Shown here one piece after another: positions 1 through 8,426 of a DNA stretch of 36,829 bases (position 1 is its first letter; every line of letters begins with the position of its first letter). Under the pieces are notes generated by a model. The model was not told where the DNA came from and did not search any database. It was given only the letters and a program-made list of their open reading frames with translations. The stretch comes from Chloroflexota bacterium (GTDB lineage Bacteria; Chloroflexota; Anaerolineae; Anaerolineales; Anaerolineaceae): positions 1 through 36,829 of the forward strand of contig JAJXZS010000043.1 in NCBI GenBank assembly GCA_021779955.1, given 5' to 3'. A program made the position numbers and the translations under genes.

Positions 1-1
1 C

Positions 2-268
2 CAATATGGTTTCTTCGACGGGGCCTTCCTGGGAAACAAGATGTTCTCCGTGCTGAACGCAAAGATCGATGAGATCGCGCGCCAGTATCAGGTATCCAAC
101 ACGACCATCGCCCTTGCCTGGATTTTGCGCCATCCTGCCAGGATGCAGCCGGTGATTGGAACCATGAATATCGAGCACCTCAAGGATTGCATCAAGGCTG
201 CAGACTTGATGCTCACCCGTGAAGAGTGGTACGACATCTATACCTCTGCGGGCAATCCGCTGCCGTAA
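2..268 (+). CDS. aldo/keto reductase, C-terminal part (5' end outside window)
   Basis: The reading frame is open from base 2 and ends with TAA at 266-268, so only about the last 88 residues of the protein are present. The visible part contains the family's C-terminal pattern: a helix ending ALAWILRHP, the segment PVIGTMNIEHLKD and the closing LTREEWYDIY...AGNPLP. This resembles the YdhF-type NADPH-dependent aldo/keto reductases, in which this region forms the last barrel helix and contributes to cofactor binding. The catalytic Tyr/Lys/Asp/His tetrad lies upstream of the window. Substrate cannot be told. An internal ATG at 41 is not the real start, because conserved sequence continues in frame upstream of it. 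Confidence 0.85.
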   Translation, partial: QYGFFDGAFLGNKMFSVLNAKIDEIARQYQVSNTTIALAWILRHPARMQPVIGTMNIEHLKDCIKAADLMLTREEWYDIYTSAGNPLP

Positions 269-337
269 GCTTGATCATCGAATGTGAATTCGAACGGCAT
301 TCATAGGAACTGCATTTGACCTGAAGCTCCACATAAA

Positions 338-365
338 AAACCGCGGCAGAGAAATGCCGCGGTTT
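338..365. terminator. bidirectional rho-independent terminator
   Basis: A perfect 11-bp stem (AAACCGCGGCA pairs with TGCCGCGGTTT) closes a 6-base loop, GAGAAA. It has A-rich sequence on the left and TTT on the right, so it can act on both strands. It lies 70 bases after the aldo/keto reductase stop and 73 bases after the orr stop on the other strand, so it probably closes both converging transcripts. Confidence 0.8.
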
Positions 366-398
366 CTGAATGCTTATTCCTGTTCTTGCCTTGCCCCG

Positions 399-433
399 AT
401 TACTAATTACTAATCACTAATTACTGATTATTA
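399..433. repeat. five tandem 7-bp units (ATTACTA type)
   Basis: Five consecutive heptamers are visible: ATTACTA, ATTACTA, ATCACTA, ATTACTG, ATTATTA. The array sits between the terminator and the orr stop codon and is almost pure A/T plus C, unlike the surrounding GC-richer DNA. It codes for nothing obvious. Confidence 0.8.
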
Positions 434-437
434 GTCT

Positions 438-1517
438 CTACTCTACAATCACTCTTTTCTTCACATATGGCGACGTGCTGGCAGCCAGCAAAGCGGCATA
501 ACCGGGCTCCAGCACAATTTCGCTGCCCAATCTGACCGGGTTTCTGGCCTCCTCGACGTCCAGAATCAAATGATCGCTGCTGCCGCCAAGCACGATGATG
601 CCTGGGTCTTCAGGTTCGAGGTTCTCGATCACCACATCCTGACGCCCGATATTACAGATCGCGCGCTTGCGTGTGCCGCGATCGACGAACTCCGGCGTCC
701 CGCCAAAGGCATCCTGTCCGCGCGAGCCGATAGGCACGGATGGTTTGCGTTCAAGCTCGATCACTTCTGCCACGAGCCTGTAAGTGTCCTGGCGTGTTCC
801 GGCGAAGGGTGAGCGGTCGATGACATTGCGTCCCAATTGGATGGTTTCCCCAATCCGCAATTGGTTGATCTCGGGGGGCATCCCGCCGGCTACGAGCAAA
901 GGCAGGTTTGCGCTGTTTCCGCCGCTCAGGATGCTCAACTCCATTCCCAGGCTCTGACGGCAGGCATTGCGCAGATCGATCAATTGCTGCATCTTTTCGG
1001 TGGTTGGAATGACCCCGCCGTAACAGGCCAGGTTGCAGCCCAGGCCGCTGATCACGATATTCGGTAATTTTGCAGCCTTCTCAAGCAATCCCGCAGCCCT
1101 GTCAGGCCAGACGCCTTCGCGGAGGTCGCCCAGGTCGACCATCAGAATGACTTTATGCGTTTTCTTTTGGCGAACTGCAGCCTGCGAGAGTAGTTGAATC
1201 GTTTCGAGCGAGGAATTCAGGGAAATGTCCGCCAGTTCGACCACTTTAGCCGCTGCGCTTGGGGTGGGAATGCGCACAAGCATCAAAGGCAGCTCGGTGC
1301 CCTGCCTGCGGATCGATTCAAGGTTTTCCAGCCGCGAATCTGCCAGCAGATCGACCCAGCCCTGCTCGAGCGCCCGGACGACCTCGCTCTGTGCGCGTGC
1401 CACCTTGGTGACTCCAGCCACCTGGATGTGATGAGCATGGCACAAACCCACGATTGCGCGGGCATTCTCGCTGATTCGCTCTGGATGGATTTCCAAACGT
1501 GGAGTGGGAAGCTTCAT
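438..1517 (-). CDS. orr: ornithine racemase (PLP-dependent)
   Basis: A 359-residue fold-III PLP enzyme of the alanine racemase N-terminal/YhfX type. It would convert L-ornithine to D-ornithine, the substrate of the aminomutase encoded upstream. The PLP lysine is in the N-terminal motif GVTKVA (about residue 36), followed by LLADSRLENL, a typical feature of this racemase group. Later glycine-rich segments (SGGNSANLP, RIGETIQLG) fit phosphate and substrate binding. The start at 1517 is chosen because GGAGG lies just upstream and homology begins there; a longer open frame to 1736 has no such support. The start overlaps the stop of the GlmL-like gene by 4 bases (ATGA), which implies translational coupling. 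It is the last gene of the ornithine operon. Specificity for ornithine is inferred from context. Confidence 0.88.
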   Translation of the reverse strand: MKLPTPRLEIHPERISENARAIVGLCHAHHIQVAGVTKVARAQSEVVRALEQGWVDLLADSRLENLESIRRQGTELPLMLVRIPTPSAAAKVVELADISLNSSLETIQLLSQAAVRQKKTHKVILMVDLGDLREGVWPDRAAGLLEKAAKLPNIVISGLGCNLACYGGVIPTTEKMQQLIDLRNACRQSLGMELSILSGGNSANLPLLVAGGMPPEINQLRIGETIQLGRNVIDRSPFAGTRQDTYRLVAEVIELERKPSVPIGSRGQDAFGGTPEFVDRGTRKRAICNIGRQDVVIENLEPEDPGIIVLGGSSDHLILDVEEARNPVRLGSEIVLEPGYAALLAASTSPYVKKRVIVE

Positions 1518-2854
1518 ACGACCTCCGTTGCGGTCCAATGCTGGAATGTGCTTTTGACCTCTTCCGGGTACGTCTGCGCGAGGGTTCCCAGTGCTGAGAA
1601 CAGATAATTGCGGTCCATCAAAATCAGCGCATCCGGCGTGGGCAGCAGATGTTTGCCTGCGCCTGTGCAGATGCTGCGCAGAATGTCGCGGCCGCCTTCG
1701 ACGCGGGTGAGCGCGCCGCCCGTTCCGATCACCCATTTGACTGCGGTCAGGTCTTTGCCTTTGACGATCTTTTTCTTCCCGGTGGAGGTGTAGCTATCGG
1801 TGACCACTGCAGCATGCCTGCGTACGCCAATGGACACCGCCTTGTTGCACAACCAGCGCACCAGTTCCTTCTGCCTCTCGGTCGTCGGAATGGCTTGCAG
1901 ATCCGCCAGCCGTTCCATCCATTCGGGCTCGCCGTCGAGTTCGACGATGTTGCGTGCGTTGATGAACACGCCAAGGTCGCCTTCGACGGTGCGCTTGGCT
2001 CTTGGTTCAGGCTCGATGCTGCGTGAGGTCCACTCGGGACTGCCATCTGTCACGCTGTGCACGTCAGTGGTCGCCCCGCCCACATCGAACACCAGGCAAT
2101 CGCCCATTACCTCGGCAAACAACTCGGCTCCACGCAGTACTGCCCCCGGGGTCGGCAGGATACCGTGGTGAGTCAACTCGGCAATATGCTCCATGCCAGG
2201 CGCATGGATGATGTGGCGGTTGAATACGTCGTGGATGATCTTCCTGAGCGGGTCGATGTTGAGCACGTCCACCTCAGGGAAGACATTCGCGGCGATCATC
2301 AGCTCGATGTGTGCTTCTTCGAAGATTTGCTGGATTGCCGGGCGGATGGCAGTGTTGCCGGCGTACACCACGGGCGCGGCAAGATGCAGGTTGGCGATTG
2401 CCATGGCATTTTGCAGCACGATTCCCTTCTCGCCATAATCCACGCCGCCGGCCAGGAGGATGATGTTGGGTTCGATTGACCTGATCTCATCCAGCTCGTA
2501 GCTGTCAAGGAGGCCTGCTGTAACTTTCTTGACGATCGCTCCTGCCCCGAGCGCTGCTTCGCGGGCAGCACGGGCTGTCATATTGTAGGTAAGGCCGTGG
2601 ACAGTCATCCTCAGCCCGCCTGCAGCCGAGCTGTTGACGAACATCTCAGCATCCGCACCCAGCTTGCCTGCTTGCGCCTGCAATTCGGCCACTGCCTGCT
2701 CGACGCCGGTGCGCACATCGCCAGCGTTGACCGAAGTGGGCGCAAAACCCTGCGCAATATGTTCGAACCTGCCTTCAGGCAGCAGGTTGAAGCCATTTGC
2801 CTTGGTGATAGTCGAACCGACCTCGATGGTCAGGAAGAGGGCATCCTTCGTCAC
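1514..2854 (-). CDS. GlmL/MutL-like ASKHA ATPase, likely accessory or reactivating factor of ornithine aminomutase
   Basis: About 446 residues, using a GTG start at 2854 preceded by AAGGGTG; an open frame runs further upstream but lies inside oraE. The protein belongs to the MutL/GlmL family of actin-like ATPases that accompany B12-dependent carbon-skeleton mutases and aminomutases. Phosphate-binding signatures are visible near the N terminus (IEVGSTITKANGF) and in the middle (FDVGGATTDVHSV), plus a glycine-rich turn (GTGGALTR) near residue 390. It lies 19 bases after oraE and overlaps orr by 4 bases. Its place directly beside the mutase genes suggests it maintains or reactivates OraSE or helps cofactor exchange; that role is inference. 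It is not DNA-mismatch-repair MutL. Confidence 0.82.
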   Translation of the reverse strand: MTKDALFLTIEVGSTITKANGFNLLPEGRFEHIAQGFAPTSVNAGDVRTGVEQAVAELQAQAGKLGADAEMFVNSSAAGGLRMTVHGLTYNMTARAAREAALGAGAIVKKVTAGLLDSYELDEIRSIEPNIILLAGGVDYGEKGIVLQNAMAIANLHLAAPVVYAGNTAIRPAIQQIFEEAHIELMIAANVFPEVDVLNIDPLRKIIHDVFNRHIIHAPGMEHIAELTHHGILPTPGAVLRGAELFAEVMGDCLVFDVGGATTDVHSVTDGSPEWTSRSIEPEPRAKRTVEGDLGVFINARNIVELDGEPEWMERLADLQAIPTTERQKELVRWLCNKAVSIGVRRHAAVVTDSYTSTGKKKIVKGKDLTAVKWVIGTGGALTRVEGGRDILRSICTGAGKHLLPTPDALILMDRNYLFSALGTLAQTYPEEVKSTFQHWTATEVV

Positions 2855-2873
2855 AACTTCACCCTTCGAATTT

Positions 2874-5084
2874 CTAGATTTCACCCCGGGCCTGCAAAAC
2901 CTTGACCATGGCGTTGACCACGTCGATCCCATGAGTTCCGCGACCAAAAGTGGCATCCAGTCCGGTTTCCTTTGCCATGTCTCGGTTTACCTGCGTGCCT
3001 CCGGCAATCAGGATGATCCTGTCGCGGATGCCGCGTTCGATGCACAGGTCGGCCAATTTCCGCATTTGCATGCGGTGGACATCGTTGTGACTGATGATGG
3101 TGGAGATGAGGATGGCTTGCGCACCCGTCTCGATCGCAGCGTCGATCAGTTTATCCACCGGCACGGATGTCCCAAGATACACGTATTTGACGCCGTATTT
3201 CTCAATGCCGCCGTGCTTGATGTCCAGGATTTCGCGCAGCCCAACGCTGTGCTCATCCTCGCCGACGGTGCCGGCAACAACCTTCAGCCCGACTTTCTTG
3301 ACCGCAGCGCGGAGGACTTCTTCATCCAGGATGACCTCTTTTTCGGGCACCTTCAGCGCCTTCACATCGATGTCGAAGCCGATTTTGCCTTTGACCTCGA
3401 CAAAACAGCCCTCGGCCGGGTGCATCACCTGGATGTTGACCACTTCCGGATCGATCAGGCCCAGTTTCTTCGCCATTTCCAGGCCGTAGACTCCGGCGAC
3501 ATTCTCGGGTAAAGGCACGAAGAATTGCGTCAGGATGATGCCGTCGCCTGCCCATTCGGCTTCGGGTTTGATCATGCCGCCCTTGCGGTAAGGGTGGGTC
3601 TCTTCGAGACGTTTGGTGCTGCTGTCTTCTTCATCCAGTTCGTCGATATAGGCGATCTTTTCGGGTTTGCAGAGCGTGCATCCGTTAATCGGGTCATCGG
3701 CATGTTGGATGTTTGGCGGAAGGTGGTTGTCACCGAAATGATCGCACACTGGGGCGTAATAATCAGGATCTCTCGGGACGATCGACCCGGCTCCGACGCC
3801 GCCTTTGCCGTCGCGTGCGATCCCGTCGCCGTTGCGATCGGGATATTTCGCCGAGTCCACGAAAAATCCCTGCTCAACGGCGGCAAAATATCCGCCGATC
3901 TCGAGGATTTCTTCCAGGAACGCCACGGCGCGTTCTTTGATGTCGCGCGCCATCTCGCCCAAAGGGCCGTCTTTCTTCAACTCGACCAGTTCTTTGATAC
4001 CGTCCAGGGCTGCCCAGGTTTGCTTTACCGTCTGCACGCCGCGGATGTTGTTGTAGTGCCAGGGGATGTTCCGCCCTTCATCCGGGGTGATGGTGCTCTG
4101 AATGTCGGCGCTGGTAAGCATCGAGATCAGCGTGTCGATGGTGTGCGTGCGGATGGCTTCCTCGATGTCGGCTTCGATGTAGCGCGTGTTTTGCTGTGCG
4201 CGCATTTTGAATTCGGAGAAGAAATCGCGCAGCGCAACGGCATATGGCAGGTCGTACCACAGCTTGGGAGCGGGGGGTGCGTCGGGCGGGACGGTGGAGA
4301 GCCCGATAAGGTCTTTTTTCATACCCACACGAACCGAAAAAGCGCAGTTGATGCCGTGCTGCACCATCAACTCTGGCATCACCAGCCAACCGGCTTTGGC
4401 CGTGGCGTTCGCATTATGCGCGCCGTCAATCTGGAAGATGCCGGCTCCCGCCATCACCTTTTTGGCTTCCGCGGCATCGACAAAAGACCGGTACATGTTC
4501 ACATTGCGGTACAGCACGTTGTATTGCGGATCCTGGTGCGCGCCGTTGACACCTTCCTCGGCGAACAGCACGGCAACCTCAGGCCCTGCAACGCCTGAAA
4601 CATAGCTATGGAAATTGATCGGACGGCCGACTTCTTTTTCGATCATATCGCAGGCTTTGCGGCTGGCCCGTAACTGCTTGCGCGTGATGGGCACGCCGCC
4701 GACTCCTTCAGGTGTGCCTTCGAGCAGCCCGTCGATGTGGCTTTGACCGGTGGTGCGGATAACCATAATATGGTCTGCGCCGTGCCAGGCTGCCATGCGC
4801 ATGCGCCTCAGGTCGTCTTCGAACCTGCCTGAAGCGATCTCGGTTGTGACCACGCAGCTGGGCTGCGGGTCGATATGGTCGAAGTATTTGGAAGCGGGCA
4901 GCCCGATGCTGTTCTTGAGCGGGCGCGACATGTTGCGATAATGGAAAGGACCCATCTCCACGCCATCGGATGGGCAATCACGCCAGGTCCAGCCTTTGCG
5001 TTCGGGATGGTAATTCTCGAGCCCTTCGAGGATAATTTCGATATCGAGCTTTTGATTTGGATCGAGCGGTTGTGAGTCAGACAT
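2874..5084 (-). CDS. oraE: D-ornithine 4,5-aminomutase, large (beta) subunit
   Basis: A 736-residue protein carrying the adenosylcobalamin and PLP sites of the mutase that moves the delta-amino group of D-ornithine to C4, giving 2,4-diaminopentanoate. The B12-binding signature DEHSVG is near the C terminus, with the lower-ligand His at about 612. A lysine 11 residues later (about 623, in DIKHGG) is spaced exactly as the PLP-binding lysine follows the B12 histidine in the characterised clostridial enzyme (His618/Lys629). LIAGGT later in the Rossmann domain completes the cobalamin pocket. The N-terminal two thirds match the TIM-barrel part. Length is as expected for the family. It follows oraS by 17 bases. 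A cysteine-containing acidic insert (around 455-500: CDHFGDN, NGCTLCKPE) is visible and may be lineage-specific. Confidence 0.95.
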   Translation of the reverse strand: MSDSQPLDPNQKLDIEIILEGLENYHPERKGWTWRDCPSDGVEMGPFHYRNMSRPLKNSIGLPASKYFDHIDPQPSCVVTTEIASGRFEDDLRRMRMAAWHGADHIMVIRTTGQSHIDGLLEGTPEGVGGVPITRKQLRASRKACDMIEKEVGRPINFHSYVSGVAGPEVAVLFAEEGVNGAHQDPQYNVLYRNVNMYRSFVDAAEAKKVMAGAGIFQIDGAHNANATAKAGWLVMPELMVQHGINCAFSVRVGMKKDLIGLSTVPPDAPPAPKLWYDLPYAVALRDFFSEFKMRAQQNTRYIEADIEEAIRTHTIDTLISMLTSADIQSTITPDEGRNIPWHYNNIRGVQTVKQTWAALDGIKELVELKKDGPLGEMARDIKERAVAFLEEILEIGGYFAAVEQGFFVDSAKYPDRNGDGIARDGKGGVGAGSIVPRDPDYYAPVCDHFGDNHLPPNIQHADDPINGCTLCKPEKIAYIDELDEEDSSTKRLEETHPYRKGGMIKPEAEWAGDGIILTQFFVPLPENVAGVYGLEMAKKLGLIDPEVVNIQVMHPAEGCFVEVKGKIGFDIDVKALKVPEKEVILDEEVLRAAVKKVGLKVVAGTVGEDEHSVGLREILDIKHGGIEKYGVKYVYLGTSVPVDKLIDAAIETGAQAILISTIISHNDVHRMQMRKLADLCIERGIRDRIILIAGGTQVNRDMAKETGLDATFGRGTHGIDVVNAMVKVLQARGEI

Positions 5085-5101
5085 CGATTCCCTCGCCTTT
5101 T

Positions 5102-5455
5102 CTACTGGAACAAACCGTTAAGCAGTTCTTTATTTTCGATAATCGCCGCTGCTGCAGCTTGAATGTCCATGCCGTTCTTTTGGGCAACCCGCAGCAGCAC
5201 GTTTCCGGCGCCTTTGCCAAGCAAGCCTGCCTGCAGCACCTGGTCGACCACCGCGTGCGCGGTGATGCTGTCGATGCCCATGCGCAGCAGTACAGACCGT
5301 TCGATCGAGGGTGAAGTGTGCGTCCTGGCCAGGTCGACGATCGGGTCGACCACCTGGTAGCACAGTTCCCAGAAGCGGTTCTTCAATTCTTCGTCGCTCA
5401 GTTTCTTCAGTTCCTGCCGGCGTTCTTCGAAGCGTTGATTTCTCACGGGGTCCAT
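5102..5455 (-). CDS. oraS: D-ornithine 4,5-aminomutase, small (alpha) subunit
   Basis: A 117-residue helical protein starting MDPVRNQRFEERR. It pairs with OraE to form the heterotetrameric aminomutase; the small subunit contributes to the active-site entrance and complex stability in known enzymes. The segments IVDLARTHTSPSIERSVLLR and GAGNVLLRVA are typical of the family, and the size agrees. The start at 5455 was chosen over a longer open frame (to 5584) because the extra region overlaps ortB coding sequence and shows no homology. The gap to the upstream ortB stop is 28 bases, with oraE following closely, so it is plainly part of the same transcript. Confidence 0.9.
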   Translation of the reverse strand: MDPVRNQRFEERRQELKKLSDEELKNRFWELCYQVVDPIVDLARTHTSPSIERSVLLRMGIDSITAHAVVDQVLQAGLLGKGAGNVLLRVAQKNGMDIQAAAAAIIENKELLNGLFQ

Positions 5456-5483
5456 AATTCGGTTCCTTGTCAAATATCGCGGA

Positions 5484-6890
5484 TCATTCAGGCTTGTTTT
5501 CACGTACCCAGGCCGGCGTCTTTTTGATATCGGCTGCCAGGAAGGCGATATCGATCTCGCTCCATTTCGAGGCAGGCAGCACATTGGCAGCGTTGGTAAG
5601 ATAAGACCGGCGCAGCCTGTCGATATCCTGTTCGCGGCCCGCCACCTGGTCGAGCCGCTCGGGAATCACGATCGTTTTACCCGGAACGTTGTCTTTCGGG
5701 TCACCCCGGCGGACTTCGATGCCGTTATCACGGGCAAAGGAAAGCTGGCTGTTGTGGTGCTTGCCCGCGCCGGTATACTCCGTCTCCTGGACGACGATGA
5801 TTTCATCCCGGCTCATCTGGCGCGCCATGGCCACGGCAGCGGTCAGGCTGGTGTTGCCTGCAGGGCCTCTTTCCATGCCCTCGATCTTCGTCAGCAGCTC
5901 GGTGATGTAAAATACTTCTCCCTGGCTTACCACGTGATACTCATCCATGTAACGCAGGGAGCGGGCGGCATTGCGTGGAACATCCACCCGGTCGGGCCAT
6001 GTGGCAAATGGGATGCCAAAACCGGTGTGGCCCGTGGTGAACGATTTCCGGTTGAAATCATGGTCAGAGGCCATGTGCAGGCCGCTCAGGTCCACCGAGC
6101 AGGCAACGACTTTTGTGCTCCCGCAGCCCGCCTGCAGTAGGCCACGCGCTGTGCCTGTGACGTTTCCGCCTCCGGCATGCGTGATTGCGACCACTTCGGG
6201 CGCTTTGCCGTAACGCGCTTTCACCTGCTCGCCGATCTCGTATCCCAGGCTTTCCACTCCCCTGACGGCAAACGGGGTGTAGAGGCTGGCGTTGAAGAAA
6301 CCGGTCTCCTCGAGAGTCCGCAACTGCATGTAGAAGAGCTCGGGACCAACCGTTAGCTTCAACACTTCAGCGCCGTACGCTTCGCAAGCCCGGCTCTTTT
6401 CCACGATCTCAGGCTGGCCGACGCCGCGTGAGTCATAGATCTCCTGGATGACGATGCACTTCAATCCGCGTTGCGCCGCCTGCGAGGCCACAGCCGCGCC
6501 GTAATTGCCGCTCGTCGCGGCAATCATGCCCTTGTAGCCCTTCTTCTGGGCTTCGAAAGCGCTGATCGAAGCTCTGCGCGCTTTGAACGATCCGGACGCG
6601 TTGGCTGCTTCGTCCTTCACCAGGATCATGGCGCCTTTTCCAGGCGCAGAAATCTTGCGCACTGCCTCGGTAAGGTTATGCAGTTCGAGCAGGGAAGTAT
6701 TGCCGACCTTGGTTTCGCGTTGGATGCGAATGATCTCATCCATCGTGTACCCGGTCTCGCGCATCATCCGTTCGTAGTCGAAAGCGATTGGGCTTTGGAT
6801 GAATTCATCAAAATCCAGGCCCATCGATTGCTTCATAATCTCATTTTTACGGGCGATTACAGCGGAGTAGGATATGTCTCGATCGGTCAT
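5484..6890 (-). CDS. ortB: 2-amino-4-oxopentanoate thiolase, subunit OrtB (PLP enzyme)
   Basis: A 468-residue PLP-dependent protein of the threonine synthase/cysteine synthase fold (fold II). The PLP lysine is K103 in SGSFKARRAS, and a glycine-rich phosphate-binding loop is seen at HAGGGNVTGTARG. Together with OrtA it splits 2-amino-4-oxopentanoate with CoA into acetyl-CoA and D-alanine, the last step of the pathway. Its first four bases overlap the ortA stop (ATGA), as expected for two subunits made in a fixed ratio. The long N-terminal extension before the PLP lysine and a C-terminal segment with PASKWSEIDIAFLA distinguish OrtB from ordinary threonine synthase. Context makes the assignment strong. 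Confidence 0.92.
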   Translation of the reverse strand: MTDRDISYSAVIARKNEIMKQSMGLDFDEFIQSPIAFDYERMMRETGYTMDEIIRIQRETKVGNTSLLELHNLTEAVRKISAPGKGAMILVKDEAANASGSFKARRASISAFEAQKKGYKGMIAATSGNYGAAVASQAAQRGLKCIVIQEIYDSRGVGQPEIVEKSRACEAYGAEVLKLTVGPELFYMQLRTLEETGFFNASLYTPFAVRGVESLGYEIGEQVKARYGKAPEVVAITHAGGGNVTGTARGLLQAGCGSTKVVACSVDLSGLHMASDHDFNRKSFTTGHTGFGIPFATWPDRVDVPRNAARSLRYMDEYHVVSQGEVFYITELLTKIEGMERGPAGNTSLTAAVAMARQMSRDEIIVVQETEYTGAGKHHNSQLSFARDNGIEVRRGDPKDNVPGKTIVIPERLDQVAGREQDIDRLRRSYLTNAANVLPASKWSEIDIAFLAADIKKTPAWVRENKPE

Positions 6891-7171
6891 TTTTCGTACT
6901 CCGTCCCGATGGTCAGCAGCTCGGGAATGGTGTTGCCGAAGCTGTGTGAGTAGCTCGGATTGACTTTGATCAATTTGCCGCTCAGGGTGCGCCCAATAAT
7001 GGTCTGGATGCTTGTTTCCTGGCCCAGTTCGGCATCCTCGAGCAGAAAGCCGGACGCGCGCAGCAGATAAGGTACCTTTTTGGTGTCGTCCGGCAGGGAT
7101 TGAGCCCGTTGCTCAGGCGTCAAAACCACCTGCTGGATCTCGACCCACGTCCCCTTTTTGACTTTCGCCAT
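6887..7171 (-). CDS. ortA: 2-amino-4-oxopentanoate thiolase, subunit OrtA
   Basis: A 94-residue protein, the small partner of OrtB. It begins MAKVKKGTWVEIQ and contains LLRASGFLLEDAELG and a C-terminal NPSYSHSFGNTIPELL. Size and pattern match the OrtA family. A GGAGG ribosome-binding site precedes the ATG. It starts 50 bases after the ord stop and overlaps ortB by 4 bases. No catalytic residues are known to me in this subunit; it is assigned by family likeness and by its fixed position before ortB. Confidence 0.9.
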   Translation of the reverse strand: MAKVKKGTWVEIQQVVLTPEQRAQSLPDDTKKVPYLLRASGFLLEDAELGQETSIQTIIGRTLSGKLIKVNPSYSHSFGNTIPELLTIGTEYEK

Positions 7172-7221
7172 ACTTTGCCTCCAGGGAAACTCACGAATGG
7201 ATGGATGAATTGAATATCAGC

Positions 7222-8262
7222 CTAATTTCGACGCGAATAGGCGCTCTCGCCCATCAATGCAGCAGGCACAGGCAGGTCGATCATGCGCTTCAAGCCGGGG
7301 GTGGCAGCCACAACCAGCGGGATCATATTGACTGCAATCCCTTCGGTGGCAATGCCGCCGGCGATTTCGGGTTTGATCGACATGTGGATTTCAGGTTTGC
7401 CGTAGATGTTGATGTAGTCGCCGGTCTCTTGATTTTCAAGGTTGGGATGGATCTGTTGGGGATGGATCAGCCGGATGACTTCCTGGCTGCCGCGATACCC
7501 CACGCCAATGTGCGAACAGCCTGCAACCATGCCGGGCTCGACGGCGACGTATGGGGTTTCACGCCTGACCTTGCTGATGATCGGCTCGCGGGTTTGCTCG
7601 ATGCGGTCAACGCCCAGCCCCAATGCGTCGCTGATCATGCGGATCGATTCCGGGAAGCCAACGTGCCCTACGATGGAACCGTCGGCAATGCCTGCCCGAA
7701 AGGCTTCAGGGGTGGTCCCGACGCCCTGGCTGTTCATGACTGTGGTTCCGTATGGGCTGAGATCGTTCACCCGCGATGCTTCGATGCGTTCGACATTATG
7801 GCTGCCGCCCGTCAGGGCAACAACAAGCAAATCCAAAACAAATCCCGGGTTGACTCCGGTACCCAGGATCGTTACGCCGTTCTTTTTTGCCAATGAATCC
7901 AACTCTCGTGCCAGTTCGGGATTTTGTGCCTCGGCATCCGACATTTCTTCGGCAATCGAGATGCAATTGATCCCGGCATTGAGGATTTTTCTCAAATCGG
8001 CGATCTGGTCCTTGAGCCAGGAGGTGGTGGCAATGATCACGATATCCACTTCATGCTTGTTGAGCACATCCTCGGGGCGGTTGGTCACCTTGACGCCAAG
8101 TTGCTTGCCAACGCCGAGCACTTCCCCCAGGTCTTTGCCGGTATAATCTGGTCTGCCATCGACTGCCGCAACGATCTTAAGACCGGGTTTATCCAGCGTG
8201 AGCTTGGCCATACCGCTGCCCATGGCTCCAAGACCCCATTGAAGGACGCGAATCGGATTCAT
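7222..8262 (-). CDS. ord: 2,4-diaminopentanoate dehydrogenase
   Basis: A 346-residue NAD(P)-dependent oxidoreductase with an N-terminal Rossmann fold (QWGLGAMGSGMAKL, Gly-rich loop at about residues 9-15) resembling dihydrodipicolinate reductase. It deaminates 2,4-diaminopentanoate oxidatively at C4, giving 2-amino-4-oxopentanoate, NAD(P)H and ammonia. Further family hallmarks are ISIAEEMSDAEAQNPELA and GTGVNPGFVLDLL. The start at 8262 has a GGAG site 7 bases upstream; an open frame to 8307 is rejected because the Rossmann strand begins right after this Met. It is the promoter-proximal gene of the ornithine operon, so it is probably made first. Confidence 0.93.
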   Translation of the reverse strand: MNPIRVLQWGLGAMGSGMAKLTLDKPGLKIVAAVDGRPDYTGKDLGEVLGVGKQLGVKVTNRPEDVLNKHEVDIVIIATTSWLKDQIADLRKILNAGINCISIAEEMSDAEAQNPELARELDSLAKKNGVTILGTGVNPGFVLDLLVVALTGGSHNVERIEASRVNDLSPYGTTVMNSQGVGTTPEAFRAGIADGSIVGHVGFPESIRMISDALGLGVDRIEQTREPIISKVRRETPYVAVEPGMVAGCSHIGVGYRGSQEVIRLIHPQQIHPNLENQETGDYINIYGKPEIHMSIKPEIAGGIATEGIAVNMIPLVVAATPGLKRMIDLPVPAALMGESAYSRRN

Positions 8263-8338
8263 AGTCACTCCTGAACTGAAATGTGGATGATGAAAGGAAC
8301 TGAGCAAACGCCAGGATTTATTTTAACATAAAAGTCTG

Positions 8339-8344
8339 ATTATA
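8339..8344 (-). promoter_or_regulatory. candidate -10 element for the ornithine operon
   Basis: On the minus strand the sequence reads TATAAT, about 77 bases before the ord start codon, inside an AT-rich stretch. No convincing -35 box at 16-18 bases is seen. No B12 riboswitch can be recognised in the short leader, which is too short to hold one. Promoter identity is tentative. Confidence 0.3.
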
Positions 8345-8426
8345 TGATCTGATTAATACAATGAATGAACTATCGGACTGCGCATAGGCAAAACATGCGG
8401 GGCTCAAGACGTTCCGACGTGAGGGG

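Noticed and set aside
1518-1736. 73-codon N-terminal extension of orr
   Set aside because: Arg/His-rich, overlaps the GlmL-like coding region in another frame; GGAGG and homology begin at 1517.
1514-2854. DNA mismatch repair MutL
   Set aside because: The name MutL is shared, but the motifs here are those of actin-like ATPases of the GlmL family, not of GHKL ATPases.
2634-3512. 292-codon + strand frame opposite the glmL-like/oraE junction
   Set aside because: Antisense shadow of two conserved genes, no family likeness.
3525-4598. Long + strand open frame opposite oraE (357 codons)
   Set aside because: It lies wholly antisense to a well-conserved gene, has no recognisable domain and no ribosome-binding site; a shadow of GC-biased codon usage.
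8263-8338. B12 riboswitch before the B12-dependent ornithine operon
   Set aside because: The leader is under 80 bases and lacks a recognisable B12 box.
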